NCBI GenBank assembly: GCA_039193455.1 | Contig: JBCCWO010000002.1 | Span: 186,001-250,000 of the forward strand | Direction: 5' to 3' | DNA length: 64,000 nucleotides | DNA from: JBCBGF01 sp039193455 | Lineage (GTDB): Bacteria; Pseudomonadota; Alphaproteobacteria; Rhodobacterales; Rhodobacteraceae | Shown here: positions 26,137 through 34,008 of the stretch, one piece after another | How positions within the stretch are numbered: the stretch's first letter is position 1 | Layout of the letters: every line of letters begins with the position of its first letter | Position numbers and translations under genes: made by a program | Notes under the pieces: model-generated | Database searches by the model: none | What the model was told of the DNA's origin: nothing | The model's input: the letters and a program-made list of their open reading frames with translations, nothing else

Positions 26137-27312
26137 CTACAAAGCCCCCAGCAACGCCGCGGTCGGCCACGCATCCGCAGGCATCCCCAGCCGTGCCTGT
26201 TCGGCCTGGACGGCGGCGCGGGTGCCCGCGCCCAGGATCCCGTCGACCCCGCCCACATCGTGGCCCCGCGCGGCCAGGCGGCGTTGCAGCTCTTTCATCT
26301 GATCCTGGGTCAGCGCGGGCGAGGGCGCGCCTGCATCGAAAACCGGTGCACCCTCCAGCCGGGTGGCGAAATAGGCCGCTGTCAGAACGTAGACAAAGCT
26401 CTGGTTCCACTCGAAATAGACGTCGAAATTCGGATAGGTGATAAAGGCCGGTCCGCCGCGGCCCTGTGGCAGCACGATAGAGGCGGGCAGGGCGCCGTCG
26501 GCCAGCGTGCCGGTCCGCGCCTGCACGCCCGCACGCGCCCAGTCGGCCACGGTGCGCTTCTTGTCGATGCCCGTCGCCGCCCAGTCAAAATCGTCGGGCA
26601 GCACGATCTCTTGCAGCCAGGGTTCGTTCGCGCGCCAGCCGAGCGAGGACAGCATCTTTCCCCCGGACATCAGCGCATCGGGGGCCGATGTTTTCAGGTA
26701 CACATGCCCGTCGCCGTCACCGTCCACCCCGTTCTCGATGATGTCGCCCGGCAACATCTGCACCATCCCGATCTCACCGGCCCAGGCCCCGGTCGTCGTG
26801 GCCGGGTCGATATCGCCGTTCTCAAACAGTTCGATGGCCGAGAAAACTTGCGGCCGGAACAGATCCGGGCGGCGGCAGTCATGCGACAAGGTCAGCAGCG
26901 CGTTCACCGTGTTGAAATCGCCCTGCACCGCACCGTAGTCGGTCTCAAACGCCCAGAAGGCCAGGATCACTTCGCGCGGCACCCCCCAGGTCGCTTCGAT
27001 CCGGTCAAACACCGGGCCCCAGCGCTCGGCGTTGCGGCGGCCATTGTCGATGCGGTTCTGGCTGATCAGGCGGCGCGAAAAATCGGTAAAGGGGCGCTGA
27101 AAGATCCCCTGCGCCCGGTCCGCGCGGATCACACTCGGATCGTGCTGCGCGCTGGCAAAAAAGCGTTCCACCAATCCCCTGTCGTGGCCCTGGCGCACGG
27201 CCTCGGTTTTCATGTTGGCAACAAAGTCCTGAAAGTTGCCGCCACAGGCGACGGCGGCGTGGACGGTTGCGGGGGCACACAAAAAAACAAAGGCGGCAAG
27301 GGCTTTGCGCAT
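26137..27312 (-). CDS. Lytic murein transglycosylase (MltB family) with C-terminal peptidoglycan-binding domain
   Basis: A 391-residue periplasmic enzyme. The signal peptide (MRKALAAFVFLCAPATVHAA) is followed by an SLT_2 domain with the catalytic Glu in ILAFWAFETDYGAVQGDF, the VNALLTLSHDCRR helix, and GEIGMVQMLPGDIIENG and VYLKTSAPDALMSGGKML motifs. A C-terminal PG_binding_1 domain (LTQDQMKELQRRLAARGHDVGGVDGILGAGTRAAVQAEQ) targets peptidoglycan. The ATG at 27312 has AAAGGAG 10 bases upstream and starts the signal peptide, so the longer frame is rejected. It is the second lytic transglycosylase type in the window. Confidence 0.94.
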   Translation of the reverse strand: MRKALAAFVFLCAPATVHAAVACGGNFQDFVANMKTEAVRQGHDRGLVERFFASAQHDPSVIRADRAQGIFQRPFTDFSRRLISQNRIDNGRRNAERWGPVFDRIEATWGVPREVILAFWAFETDYGAVQGDFNTVNALLTLSHDCRRPDLFRPQVFSAIELFENGDIDPATTTGAWAGEIGMVQMLPGDIIENGVDGDGDGHVYLKTSAPDALMSGGKMLSSLGWRANEPWLQEIVLPDDFDWAATGIDKKRTVADWARAGVQARTGTLADGALPASIVLPQGRGGPAFITYPNFDVYFEWNQSFVYVLTAAYFATRLEGAPVFDAGAPSPALTQDQMKELQRRLAARGHDVGGVDGILGAGTRAAVQAEQARLGMPADAWPTAALLGAL

Positions 27313-27407
27313 GGGGACGACACTCCTTTGATCTGCGGCGCACCGTAGCGAGGACGTGGGGCAATACAATGGCAGCGATCGGCGGATTTACGCCTTGGCA
27401 ACCAAGG

Positions 27408-27422
27408 TTACTTACCCGTTAA
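27408..27422. promoter_or_regulatory. CtrA-like site upstream of the receiver gene
   Basis: TTAC (27408-27411), seven bases, TTAA (27419-27422): one mismatch to the alphaproteobacterial CtrA consensus TTAA-N7-TTAA. It lies 76 bases before the receiver-protein gene, in the promoter region. Short and imperfect; a chance match is quite possible. Confidence 0.3.
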
Positions 27423-27497
27423 CTTTTCATTGGGGATTGGCCCCACACTGTCCAACGCGGGTGGTACCGCGTGGTGTGCTCACGCGTTGGAGGTAAG

Positions 27498-27860
27498 ATG
27501 AAAGTCCTGATCGTAGAGGGCGATCCAGACCTGTCCACCGTCTGGTCCCGCCATCTCGAGCGCCTCGGCGCTCATGTCACCGTCGCAACGACACAAAATG
27601 CGGCCATTCACGTTCTGCGCGTCAGCCCGATCAACGTGATCATCCTCAATCTCGTGCTGCCGGGGGGCAGTTCCGGGGCTGTGGCCGATTACGCCAGCTA
27701 CCGCCGCCCGGACGCGCGGGTCGTGTTTGTCACCAACGAGCGGTTCTTCTCGGACGGGTCGATCTTCACCCTGTTCCCGAACACCGCCGCTTTCGTGGCC
27801 GCCAAGACGGCGCCCGCCGACCTTGCCGCGATTGTCGAGCATCACGGGATGTCGGCTTAG
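27498..27860 (+). CDS. Receiver-like protein lacking the phospho-acceptor Asp
   Basis: A 120-residue single-domain protein with the CheY/receiver fold pattern: MKVLIVEGDPDLSTVWSRHLERLG, then VIILNLVLPGG, RVVFVTNERF (with the switch Thr) and FVAAKTAPADL (with the conserved Lys). The position that normally carries the phosphorylated Asp is Asn51 in IILNLVLPGG, and the first acidic pair reads EGD rather than DDD. Phosphorylation by a histidine kinase is therefore unlikely. It may act as a constitutive or protein-binding pseudo-receiver. The ATG at 27498 follows GGAGG by 6 bases. It shares a TTAG stop overlap with the convergent gene. Confidence 0.85.
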   Translation: MKVLIVEGDPDLSTVWSRHLERLGAHVTVATTQNAAIHVLRVSPINVIILNLVLPGGSSGAVADYASYRRPDARVVFVTNERFFSDGSIFTLFPNTAAFVAAKTAPADLAAIVEHHGMSA

Positions 27861-28852
27861 GCCGCGCTTTGCATCGCGCCCCGTCCGTGGGGCTCCATCC
27901 AGTCGATCACCGGGTTGATCGGGATGATCTGCAGCGGATTGATGGTCACGTGGCTAAAGTGATAGTGTCGCACGATGTGATCAAAGTGGATCAGCTCCGC
28001 GATCCCCGGCACCTGATACAGCTCGCGCGTGTACCCCCAGAGATTCGGAAAATCGATCACCCGGTTGCGGTTGCACTTGAAGTGCAGGTGATAGACCAGA
28101 TCGAACCGCACCAGCGTCACGAACAACCGCCAATCCGCCTCGGTCAGCCGGTCGCCCATCAGATAGCGCCGCGTGCTCAGCCGGTCTTCCAGCCAGTCCA
28201 TCGTGTCGAACAACTCGCCCACCGCGGTGTCATAGGCCTCTTGGCTGCCGGCAAAGCCCGACCGGTACACGCCGTTGTTGAGCGTGTGATAAATCCGCTC
28301 ATTCACCTCTTCGATCGCGTCGCGCATCTCTGCGGGCCAATAGTCGTCCGTGTTGCCGGTCAGATGGTTGAACGCGCTGTTGAACATCCGGATGATCTCC
28401 GAGCTTTCGTTCGAGACGATCTTGCCCTGCGTCTTGTCCCACAGGATCGGCACCGTGACCCGCGTGGTGACCTCGGGGTCGTCCTTCAGGTAGACGTCGC
28501 GCAGATGCCCCAGGCCGAACAGGGCATCGCCCGTCGCGCCGTCGAAATCGGTCTCGAACGTCCAGCCGTCACCCAGCATGTCGGGATGCACGACCGACAC
28601 GGTGATCAGATCGGTCAGCCCCTTGAGATGGCGAAAGATCAGCGTGCGGTTCGCCCACGGACAGGCATGGCTGATATACAGGTGATAGCGCCCCGCCTCT
28701 GCCGGGAACCCGCCCACGCCGGACGGGCCCGGGCTGCCATCGGCGGTGATCCAGTTGCGATAGACGGATGGCTTGCGCTGAAACGCACCCCCGGCTTTCA
28801 CGAATGCGGCGGTGGCGTCATCAACCCATTTTCCGTCAAGCAACTGGCCCAT
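27857..28852 (-). CDS. Glutathionyl-hydroquinone reductase (Xi-class glutathione transferase, YqjG type)
   Basis: A 331-residue Xi-class GST that reduces glutathionyl-hydroquinones. Cys64 of SHACPWANRT is the catalytic residue, close to Cys63 in E. coli YqjG. Other landmarks: SVVHPDMLGDGW, VTVPILWDKTQGKIVSNESSEIIRMFN, YRSGFAGSQEAYDTAVGELFDTMDWLE and RFDLVYHLHFKCN. The ATG at 28852 is preceded by GAGGAGAA and starts MGQLLDGKWVDD, normal for this family. Length is as expected. It is divergent from the following small gene across 238 bases. Confidence 0.95.
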   Translation of the reverse strand: MGQLLDGKWVDDATAAFVKAGGAFQRKPSVYRNWITADGSPGPSGVGGFPAEAGRYHLYISHACPWANRTLIFRHLKGLTDLITVSVVHPDMLGDGWTFETDFDGATGDALFGLGHLRDVYLKDDPEVTTRVTVPILWDKTQGKIVSNESSEIIRMFNSAFNHLTGNTDDYWPAEMRDAIEEVNERIYHTLNNGVYRSGFAGSQEAYDTAVGELFDTMDWLEDRLSTRRYLMGDRLTEADWRLFVTLVRFDLVYHLHFKCNRNRVIDFPNLWGYTRELYQVPGIAELIHFDHIVRHYHFSHVTINPLQIIPINPVIDWMEPHGRGAMQSAA

Positions 28853-29090
28853 GGCCTTCTCCTCTGGTGGCTCGTCCCAGTGGTAGCTCAAAGGCGCATG
28901 CACGCAAACGTCCACAAATGCGCATCACCCCCGCGCTGGCGCACAGGAGGGCCTGCCGGATTGTGCAGCATCGGCAACAATCGAGCATAAATATAAGTCA
29001 TTGTTTCACTTGGGATCACAGGGCCGCGCATCGCGCTTGACCGGGCCCCAAATCAGCGCATTGTCTGAACCACGGCTGGGGGGCCATCAC

Positions 29091-29441
29091 ATGTCAGAAT
29101 ATCTGTCCAAAGAAGTGCGTGCGGGTCTGGAACTTGCGCGCAAGCACAATCAGCGCAAGCGCTCGCGGCTCAAGGTCAAGGCGGGCGACGAGACCTTCAC
29201 CATCCTGCGCTATTGGGACGATGGCTTTGCGCTCGACAGTGACGATGCCCCGAACCTGCGCGGTCTGGTCGATGTGTTCGACGGCAGCCGCCACATGTCG
29301 CAATGCCTGATTGTCGCCTCGTCCGAAGAGGCCGGCGAACGGGTGTTCGAGTTCAAGCGCTCGACCCCGGCGATGGACCGGCCGCCGCTGGATTACTCGC
29401 GCGATGAAAACGCGCCCGTGGCGTTGATCGAGAAAGACTGA
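29091..29441 (+). CDS. Small conserved protein of unknown function
   Basis: A 116-residue soluble, charged protein without signal peptide. It begins MSEYLSKEVRAGLELARKHN with a basic RKRSRLKVKAGDETFTIL stretch, then a beta-like body, GFALDSDDAPNLRGLVDVFDG, and a VFEFKR segment. The RKRSR followed by a D-S pair loosely recalls a PilZ motif (RxxxR, D/NxSxxG), but the second motif does not match well, so I do not call it PilZ. ATG at 29091 is chosen because it starts this conserved helical segment. Its own promoter should lie in the 238 bases upstream. It is convergent with patB, 3 bases apart. Confidence 0.7.
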   Translation: MSEYLSKEVRAGLELARKHNQRKRSRLKVKAGDETFTILRYWDDGFALDSDDAPNLRGLVDVFDGSRHMSQCLIVASSEEAGERVFEFKRSTPAMDRPPLDYSRDENAPVALIEKD

Positions 29442-29444
29442 CCG

Positions 29445-30635
29445 CTACTGCAAATCCGCAAAGGCGGCTTCCATGCGCGCGATGGCATCCATCATCAGCG
29501 CACGGGGCATCGCGATGTTGAAGCGGTTCCACATCTCACCGCCCGTCCCGAACTGTTGGCCCGGGTTGGTGGCAATCCGCGCGTCCCGGCCCAGCCGCAG
29601 CCGCACCTCCGTGGCATCCATCCCGGTCCCCGAGAAATCCACCCAGCTCAGGTAGGTCGACGGCATATCCATCACCGCGATTCCGGGCAGCGCATCGATC
29701 CGGTCGCGCCAGATCGCAAAATTCTGGGCAATATAGGTGCGCGCCGCCAGGCTCCACTCCGCGCCATCGGACAGGGCCGCCTTGGTCATCGCCATGCCAA
29801 AGCGGTTCATTGTTCCGCTGATGGCCATTCGCGTGACGTCGATCTTTGCCCGGACAGCGGCGTCGGGGATGATCGCAAAGCCGGTCTCGCCACCCGCGAT
29901 GTTGAACCCTTTCGACGCCGCGCTCAGCATGATGAGACGCCCATAGCTGTCGGGCGCGGCAACGCCGGTGGGCAGGTGCGCCTGTCCGGGAAAGGTCAGG
30001 TCCATGTGGATCTCGTCCGACACCAGGATTAGGTCGTGATCTGCACAGAAATCGGCCAGCGCTTTCAATTCGGCGGCGGTCCAGAGCCGTCCGCCCGGAT
30101 TGTGCGGCGAGCACAGGATCACCAGCTTTTCGCGCCCGCTCAGCGACGCGGCCAGCGCGTCGAGATCCATGTGATAGACCCCGTCCTCCAGCACCAGCGG
30201 GCTTTCCTTGATCACCCGTCCCAGCGCTTCGACCTTGCGGTAGAACGCGTGATAGACCGGCGAGAATACGATCACCTCGTCGCCCGGCTTGCTGTAGCTG
30301 CCCACCGCCAGCGCGACCCCTTCGATCACCCCGCGCGTAAACCGCACCCAGTCGGGATCGACCTGCCAGCCGTGATGGGCCTCCATCCAGCGGCTGACAA
30401 CCTCGGCAATCGGGCGGTCATTGGTGAAGTAGCCAAGATATCCCCGCGTCGCCTCGGCCTGCAGCGCCTCTAGAATCGGCGGGGCCGCAGCGAAATCCAT
30501 ATCCGCCACCCACATCGGGATCACCTCGTCGGCGGGCGGCTGTTCGGGCAGATCCTTGAAGACGTTCGAAAAGGCGTCCCATTTCGAACAATGGGTCTCG
30601 CGCAGGGCCAGCGGGGTATCGAAATCGAATGTCAC
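29445..30635 (-). CDS. MalY/PatB-type PLP-dependent C-S lyase (putative cystathionine beta-lyase)
   Basis: A 396-residue fold-type I PLP enzyme of the MalY/PatB group. Family landmarks: WVADMDFAAAPPILEAL (MWVADMDF is the signature), CSPHNPGGRLWT, VSDEIHMDLTF and the PLP Lys242 in SAASKGFNIAG. NRFNIAMPRALMMDAIARM near the end is characteristic. The reaction is beta-elimination of cystathionine or cysteine conjugates to a thiol, pyruvate and ammonia. It may also act on methionine-derived or other sulfur compounds. It starts 102 bases before def in the opposite direction. Confidence 0.92.
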   Translation of the reverse strand: MTFDFDTPLALRETHCSKWDAFSNVFKDLPEQPPADEVIPMWVADMDFAAAPPILEALQAEATRGYLGYFTNDRPIAEVVSRWMEAHHGWQVDPDWVRFTRGVIEGVALAVGSYSKPGDEVIVFSPVYHAFYRKVEALGRVIKESPLVLEDGVYHMDLDALAASLSGREKLVILCSPHNPGGRLWTAAELKALADFCADHDLILVSDEIHMDLTFPGQAHLPTGVAAPDSYGRLIMLSAASKGFNIAGGETGFAIIPDAAVRAKIDVTRMAISGTMNRFGMAMTKAALSDGAEWSLAARTYIAQNFAIWRDRIDALPGIAVMDMPSTYLSWVDFSGTGMDATEVRLRLGRDARIATNPGQQFGTGGEMWNRFNIAMPRALMMDAIARMEAAFADLQ

Positions 30636-30737
30636 GGGGGGCGGGTCTCCTTTACTGCACAGTGCTACCTATCAGGCCGGGGTCCGGCTTCAACCCTGCC
30701 GCTTGCGGCCACCCGCCCCCTGTCCTAGATCAAGGGC

Positions 30738-31259
30738 ATGGCGCTCAAGGATATTCTCATCCACCCAGACCCCCGGCTCAAGAAGGTGGCCGACCCGGTG
30801 CACGACATCGGTGACGACCTGCGCCGTCTGGCCGATGACATGCTTGAGACGATGTATTTTGCCCCCGGCATTGGCCTTGCGGCGCCGCAGGTCGGGGTGG
30901 GCAAGCGCCTGTTGGTGATGGACTGCGTCAAGGAAGAGGGCGCGCCGCCGCGGCCCATGGTGCTGATCAATCCGCAGGTGACCTGGACCTCGGACGAAAA
31001 GAACGTCTACGAGGAAGGCTGCCTGTCGATCCCCGAGCAATACGGCGATGTCGAACGCCCCGCCGAGGTTGAGGTAACGTGGACCGGCCTCGATGGCGAC
31101 CGGCATTCCGAACGCTTTGACGGGCTTTGGGCCACCTGTGTTCAGCACGAGATCGACCATCTCGATGGCAAGCTGTTCATCGACTATCTCAAACCGCTGC
31201 GCCGGCAGATGATCACCCGCAAGATGGTCAAGCTAAAGCGTGAGCGGGCGCGCGCGTGA
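30738..31259 (+). CDS. def: Peptide deformylase
   Basis: A 173-residue metalloenzyme that removes the N-formyl group from nascent proteins. All three motifs are intact: GIGLAAPQVG (residues about 45-54), EGCLSIPE with metal ligand Cys95, and the HEIDHLDG motif with His137, catalytic Glu138 and His141. Length and basic C-terminal helix are standard. It is the first gene of a coupled run with a degenerate paralogue and fmt: the next gene starts inside its stop (GTGA). The order def-paralogue-fmt puts deformylation and formylation enzymes on one transcript. Confidence 0.97.
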   Translation: MALKDILIHPDPRLKKVADPVHDIGDDLRRLADDMLETMYFAPGIGLAAPQVGVGKRLLVMDCVKEEGAPPRPMVLINPQVTWTSDEKNVYEEGCLSIPEQYGDVERPAEVEVTWTGLDGDRHSERFDGLWATCVQHEIDHLDGKLFIDYLKPLRRQMITRKMVKLKRERARA

Positions 31260-31753
31260 CCGTCCGCCCCATTCTGCGCTGGCCCCACAAGATGCTGCGC
31301 ACCCCCGCCGCCCCGGTGGCGGAGATCACCGATGAGATCCGCACGATCTGGGACGACATGGTCGACACGATGGAGGCGATGCCCGGATGGGGCCTTGCCG
31401 CGCCGCAGATCGGCGTGGGGCTGCGACTGGCGGTGTTGGATGTCAGCGACGAACGCGGCCAGGCGATCCGGCTCGCGAACCCCGAAATCGTCGACGCCGC
31501 GCCCGAGACGGGCTCGCTCACCGAGGCAAGCCCCTGCCTGCCGGGCCTCAGTGCCAAGATCACCCGTCCCGCCACCGTCTCGGTCGCCTTCACCGATGCT
31601 GCCGGGTTGCGCGTGCGTCAGGACTTCACAGGAAACTGGGCCGTCTCGGTCCAGCACCAGATCGACCACCTGAACGGCAAGATGTATGTCGACCGGCTGA
31701 GCCGCACCAAGCGTGACATGCTGATGCGCAAGTACAAAAAGGCCGCGACGTGA
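31256..31753 (+). CDS. Degenerate peptide deformylase paralogue (HQIDH)
   Basis: A 165-residue peptide deformylase-like protein. Motif 1 GWGLAAPQIG is almost intact. Motif 2 EGCLS is replaced by SPCLPG, keeping Cys94. Motif 3 is QHQIDHLNG: the histidines His134 and His138 are kept, but the catalytic Glu of HEXXH is Gln135. The metal site could still form, but the general base is missing, so deformylase activity is probably lost. It may be a binding or regulatory pseudoenzyme, or may act on another substrate. It overlaps def and fmt by 4 bases on both sides (GTGA each time), indicating translational coupling. The GTG start is fixed by these overlaps. Confidence 0.92.
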   Translation: MTVRPILRWPHKMLRTPAAPVAEITDEIRTIWDDMVDTMEAMPGWGLAAPQIGVGLRLAVLDVSDERGQAIRLANPEIVDAAPETGSLTEASPCLPGLSAKITRPATVSVAFTDAAGLRVRQDFTGNWAVSVQHQIDHLNGKMYVDRLSRTKRDMLMRKYKKAAT

Positions 31754-32658
31754 GGCTCGTCTTCATGGGCACGCCCGAGTTTTCGGTCCCGCCCCTGCGC
31801 GCGCTGGCCGAGGCGGGGCACGAGATTGCCGCCGTCTACACCCAACCGCCTCGCCCGGCGGGGCGGGGGCAGAAGGATCGCCCCTCCGCCGTGCACGCCG
31901 CCGCTGTGGACCTGGGCCTCGGCGTCCGCCACCCCACATCGCTGAAATCCGAAGAAGCGCAGGCCGACTTTGCCGCGCTTGGCGCCGACATCGCCGTTGT
32001 CGTGGCCTACGGCCTCATCCTGCCGCAACCGATCCTCGATGCGCCGACCCACGGCTGCCTCAACATCCACGCCTCGCTCTTGCCGCGCTGGCGCGGGGCC
32101 GCGCCGATCCACCGCGCGATCCTGGCGGGGGATGACCAGACAGGGGTGTGCATCATGCAGATGGAGGCCGGGCTGGATACCGGGCCTGTTCTGCTGACCG
32201 GCACAACGCAGATCGAAGCAGAGGACACCACCGGCGACCTGCACGACCGGCTGTCGCAGATGGGGGCCGCTTTGATCACCCGCTCGCTCGCCGACCTGCC
32301 CGGTCTCGCGCCCGTGCCGCAGCCCGACGAGGGCGTCACCTACGCGCAAAAGATCGACAAGGCCGAGGCGCGGATCGACTGGGCCCGATCAGCGGAAGAG
32401 ATCGACCGTCAGATCCGCGGCCTGTCCCCGTTCCCCGGCGCCTGGACGATGCTGGGCGGCAAACGGCTCAAACTCCTGCGCTCCAGCCTCGGCCAGGGCA
32501 GCGGCGCCCCCGGCACCGTTCTGGAGGGGTTCACCATCGCCTGCGGCACCGGCGCCGTCGCAATATCCGCGGCCCAGATCGCCGGGCGCGGCGCGCAGGC
32601 GGCGGATGCGTTTTTGCGCGGCACGCCCGTTCCCCCCGGCACCAGATTGGAAGGATAG
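31750..32658 (+). CDS. fmt: Methionyl-tRNA formyltransferase
   Basis: Fmt formylates initiator Met-tRNA with 10-formyl-THF. The 302-residue protein has MGTPEFSVPPLRAL at the start, the catalytic SLLPRWRGAAPIHRAIL block with Asn/His/Asp (LNIHASLLP, and AGLDTGPVL), and a C-terminal OB-like domain beginning near RQIRGLSPFPGAWTML. The start is GTG at 31750 inside the stop of the def paralogue. It follows def and the paralogue as a coupled operon. The next small gene begins 5 bases after the stop. Confidence 0.97.
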   Translation: MRLVFMGTPEFSVPPLRALAEAGHEIAAVYTQPPRPAGRGQKDRPSAVHAAAVDLGLGVRHPTSLKSEEAQADFAALGADIAVVVAYGLILPQPILDAPTHGCLNIHASLLPRWRGAAPIHRAILAGDDQTGVCIMQMEAGLDTGPVLLTGTTQIEAEDTTGDLHDRLSQMGAALITRSLADLPGLAPVPQPDEGVTYAQKIDKAEARIDWARSAEEIDRQIRGLSPFPGAWTMLGGKRLKLLRSSLGQGSGAPGTVLEGFTIACGTGAVAISAAQIAGRGAQAADAFLRGTPVPPGTRLEG

Positions 32659-32662
32659 ACAT

Positions 32663-32899
32663 ATGTTTCCCACTCTCATCGGCACGGTCGTGATCGCGGG
32701 TATCGTGGGCTACCTGTCGGAAAAATCCGGCTTCACCCATAACGGGATCCTGCAATCGATCATTATCTGCGTGGGCGGGGCCTTTGTGTTTTACTTCGTC
32801 ACCCTTATGTTTGGCATAAGCTTTGGACGACCCGGCATTAATGCCATCATCGCGTCGGTCGGCGCATTGGTGATCATTCCCACGCATTGGCGGCGCTAA
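32663..32899 (+). CDS. GlsB/YeaQ/YmgE-family stress-response membrane protein
   Basis: A 78-residue protein with three membrane segments and the family pattern GTVVIAGIVGYLSEKSG, GILQSIIICVGGAFVFYFV, and GINAIIASVGALVII. Members of this transglycosylase-associated (YeaQ/YmgE) family are small envelope-stress proteins of poorly known function. The ATG at 32663 has GGAAGGA 7 bases upstream, overlapping the fmt stop, so it is probably translated from the fmt transcript. Length is typical. Confidence 0.9.
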   Translation: MFPTLIGTVVIAGIVGYLSEKSGFTHNGILQSIIICVGGAFVFYFVTLMFGISFGRPGINAIIASVGALVIIPTHWRR

Positions 32900-32940
32900 C
32901 GTCCGTCTGGCCGGGGCCCGGGACTGCGAGGCGGGGGGCC

Positions 32941-33540
32941 ATGGACACATCAGATGCCTATCGCACGATCTTGAACGAAACCCGCCATCTGCTGGCCGCG
33001 CTGCCCCATGTGGGCGCCTTTGCAGAGCTTGCGCCTGACGCGCCCGACTTTCACATCCCCGAAGCGCGGCCACTGGCCGTCAGCGCCGAAATCGCTTCCA
33101 TCGCGGGGACGACCGAGGGCGTGACCGCCCCCCTGGCCCGCGCGATTGCCGCGGCCAGCCCGGTCCTGCGCTTTGAGCAAAGCTTTCAGCGCACCGAGGT
33201 CGGCAGCGAGTTTCTGCGGCATTACGGCTGGTTTGATCTGATCTCGCCCGAAGGGCCGTTCGTGCAAAGCGATCTCAGGATCTGCTTTACCATGCTGGGG
33301 CAGGGTCTGGTCTTTCCCGAAAAACAGCACCCTTCGGATGAGATTGCGGTGGTGATCGCCGGTGGCGCGGTGTTGCGCCAGCCCGATTGCCCACCGGTGC
33401 GCCTGTGGCCCGGTCACACCGCCGAAATTACCGCTGGACAGAGCCACGAGATCGATATGACCGACGGCCCGATGATGGTGATGCATGTCTGGAAAGGCAG
33501 CGACCTGATGGCCCGGGCGACGCTCGCGGCCTCAGGCTGA
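32941..33540 (+). CDS. DMSP-lyase-like cupin (DddQ/DddL-type fold) with altered active site
   Basis: A 199-residue cupin of the dimethylsulfoniopropionate lyase family by its overall length, the N-terminal helical part and the cupin core. The metal motif region reads FPEKQHPSDEIAVVIAGGA (His130, Glu134), and the second motif has His169 in GQSHEIDM. In DddQ the signature HxxxExY carries a catalytic Tyr; here that position is Ala136, and the Tyr five residues before the first His is Phe125. So a metal site looks possible, but the known DMSP-cleaving Tyr is missing. It may use another substrate. The ATG at 32941 is preceded by a G-rich stretch. It overlaps rnhA's 3' end by 9 bases. Confidence 0.72.
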   Translation: MDTSDAYRTILNETRHLLAALPHVGAFAELAPDAPDFHIPEARPLAVSAEIASIAGTTEGVTAPLARAIAAASPVLRFEQSFQRTEVGSEFLRHYGWFDLISPEGPFVQSDLRICFTMLGQGLVFPEKQHPSDEIAVVIAGGAVLRQPDCPPVRLWPGHTAEITAGQSHEIDMTDGPMMVMHVWKGSDLMARATLAASG

Positions 33541-34008
33541 GCGGGACTTGCGGCTGTCCGGCTTGTAGGGCGCCATCCCGGCGCGCGCCAGTTCATCGGC
33601 ACGCTCATTCTCGGGGTGGCCCGCATGGCCCTTGACCCATTGCCAGGTCACGTCATGGCGCGCCTGCGCCTCATCCAGCCTGCGCCACAGGTCTTCGTTC
33701 TTCACCGGTTTTTTCGCCGCCGTTTTCCAGCCGTTCTTCTTCCAGCCAAAGATCCAGCCCGTGACCCCGTTCTTCACATAGGTGCTGTCGGTCACCACGG
33801 TGATGGATGACGGCCGCGACAGCGCCTCTAGCGCCGAGATCGCGGCGAGCAGTTCCATCCGGTTGTTCGTCGTCTCGGCCGCGCCACCGTTCAGCTCCAG
33901 CTCGCGCACCACATCATCGCCCTCGCGCGCGATCATCAGTGCACCCCAGCCCCCCGGGCCGGGATTGCCGGAACAGGCGCCGTCGGTATAGGCGAAGAGC
34001 TCAGGCAT
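33532..34008 (-). CDS. rnhA: Ribonuclease HI
   Basis: A 158-residue enzyme that cuts the RNA strand of RNA-DNA hybrids. The fold start FAYTDGACSGNPGPGGWG has catalytic Asp9; the others are Glu52 in NNRMELLAAI, Asp74 in VVTDSTYVKNGV and Asp138 in NERADELAR, with the His of VKGHAGHP. All four acidic residues are present. The ATG at 34008 lies inside the end of the methyltransferase gene (8-base overlap), so it is coupled to the ispH-to-rnhA run. Length is standard. Confidence 0.97.
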   Translation of the reverse strand: MPELFAYTDGACSGNPGPGGWGALMIAREGDDVVRELELNGGAAETTNNRMELLAAISALEALSRPSSITVVTDSTYVKNGVTGWIFGWKKNGWKTAAKKPVKNEDLWRRLDEAQARHDVTWQWVKGHAGHPENERADELARAGMAPYKPDSRKSRSA

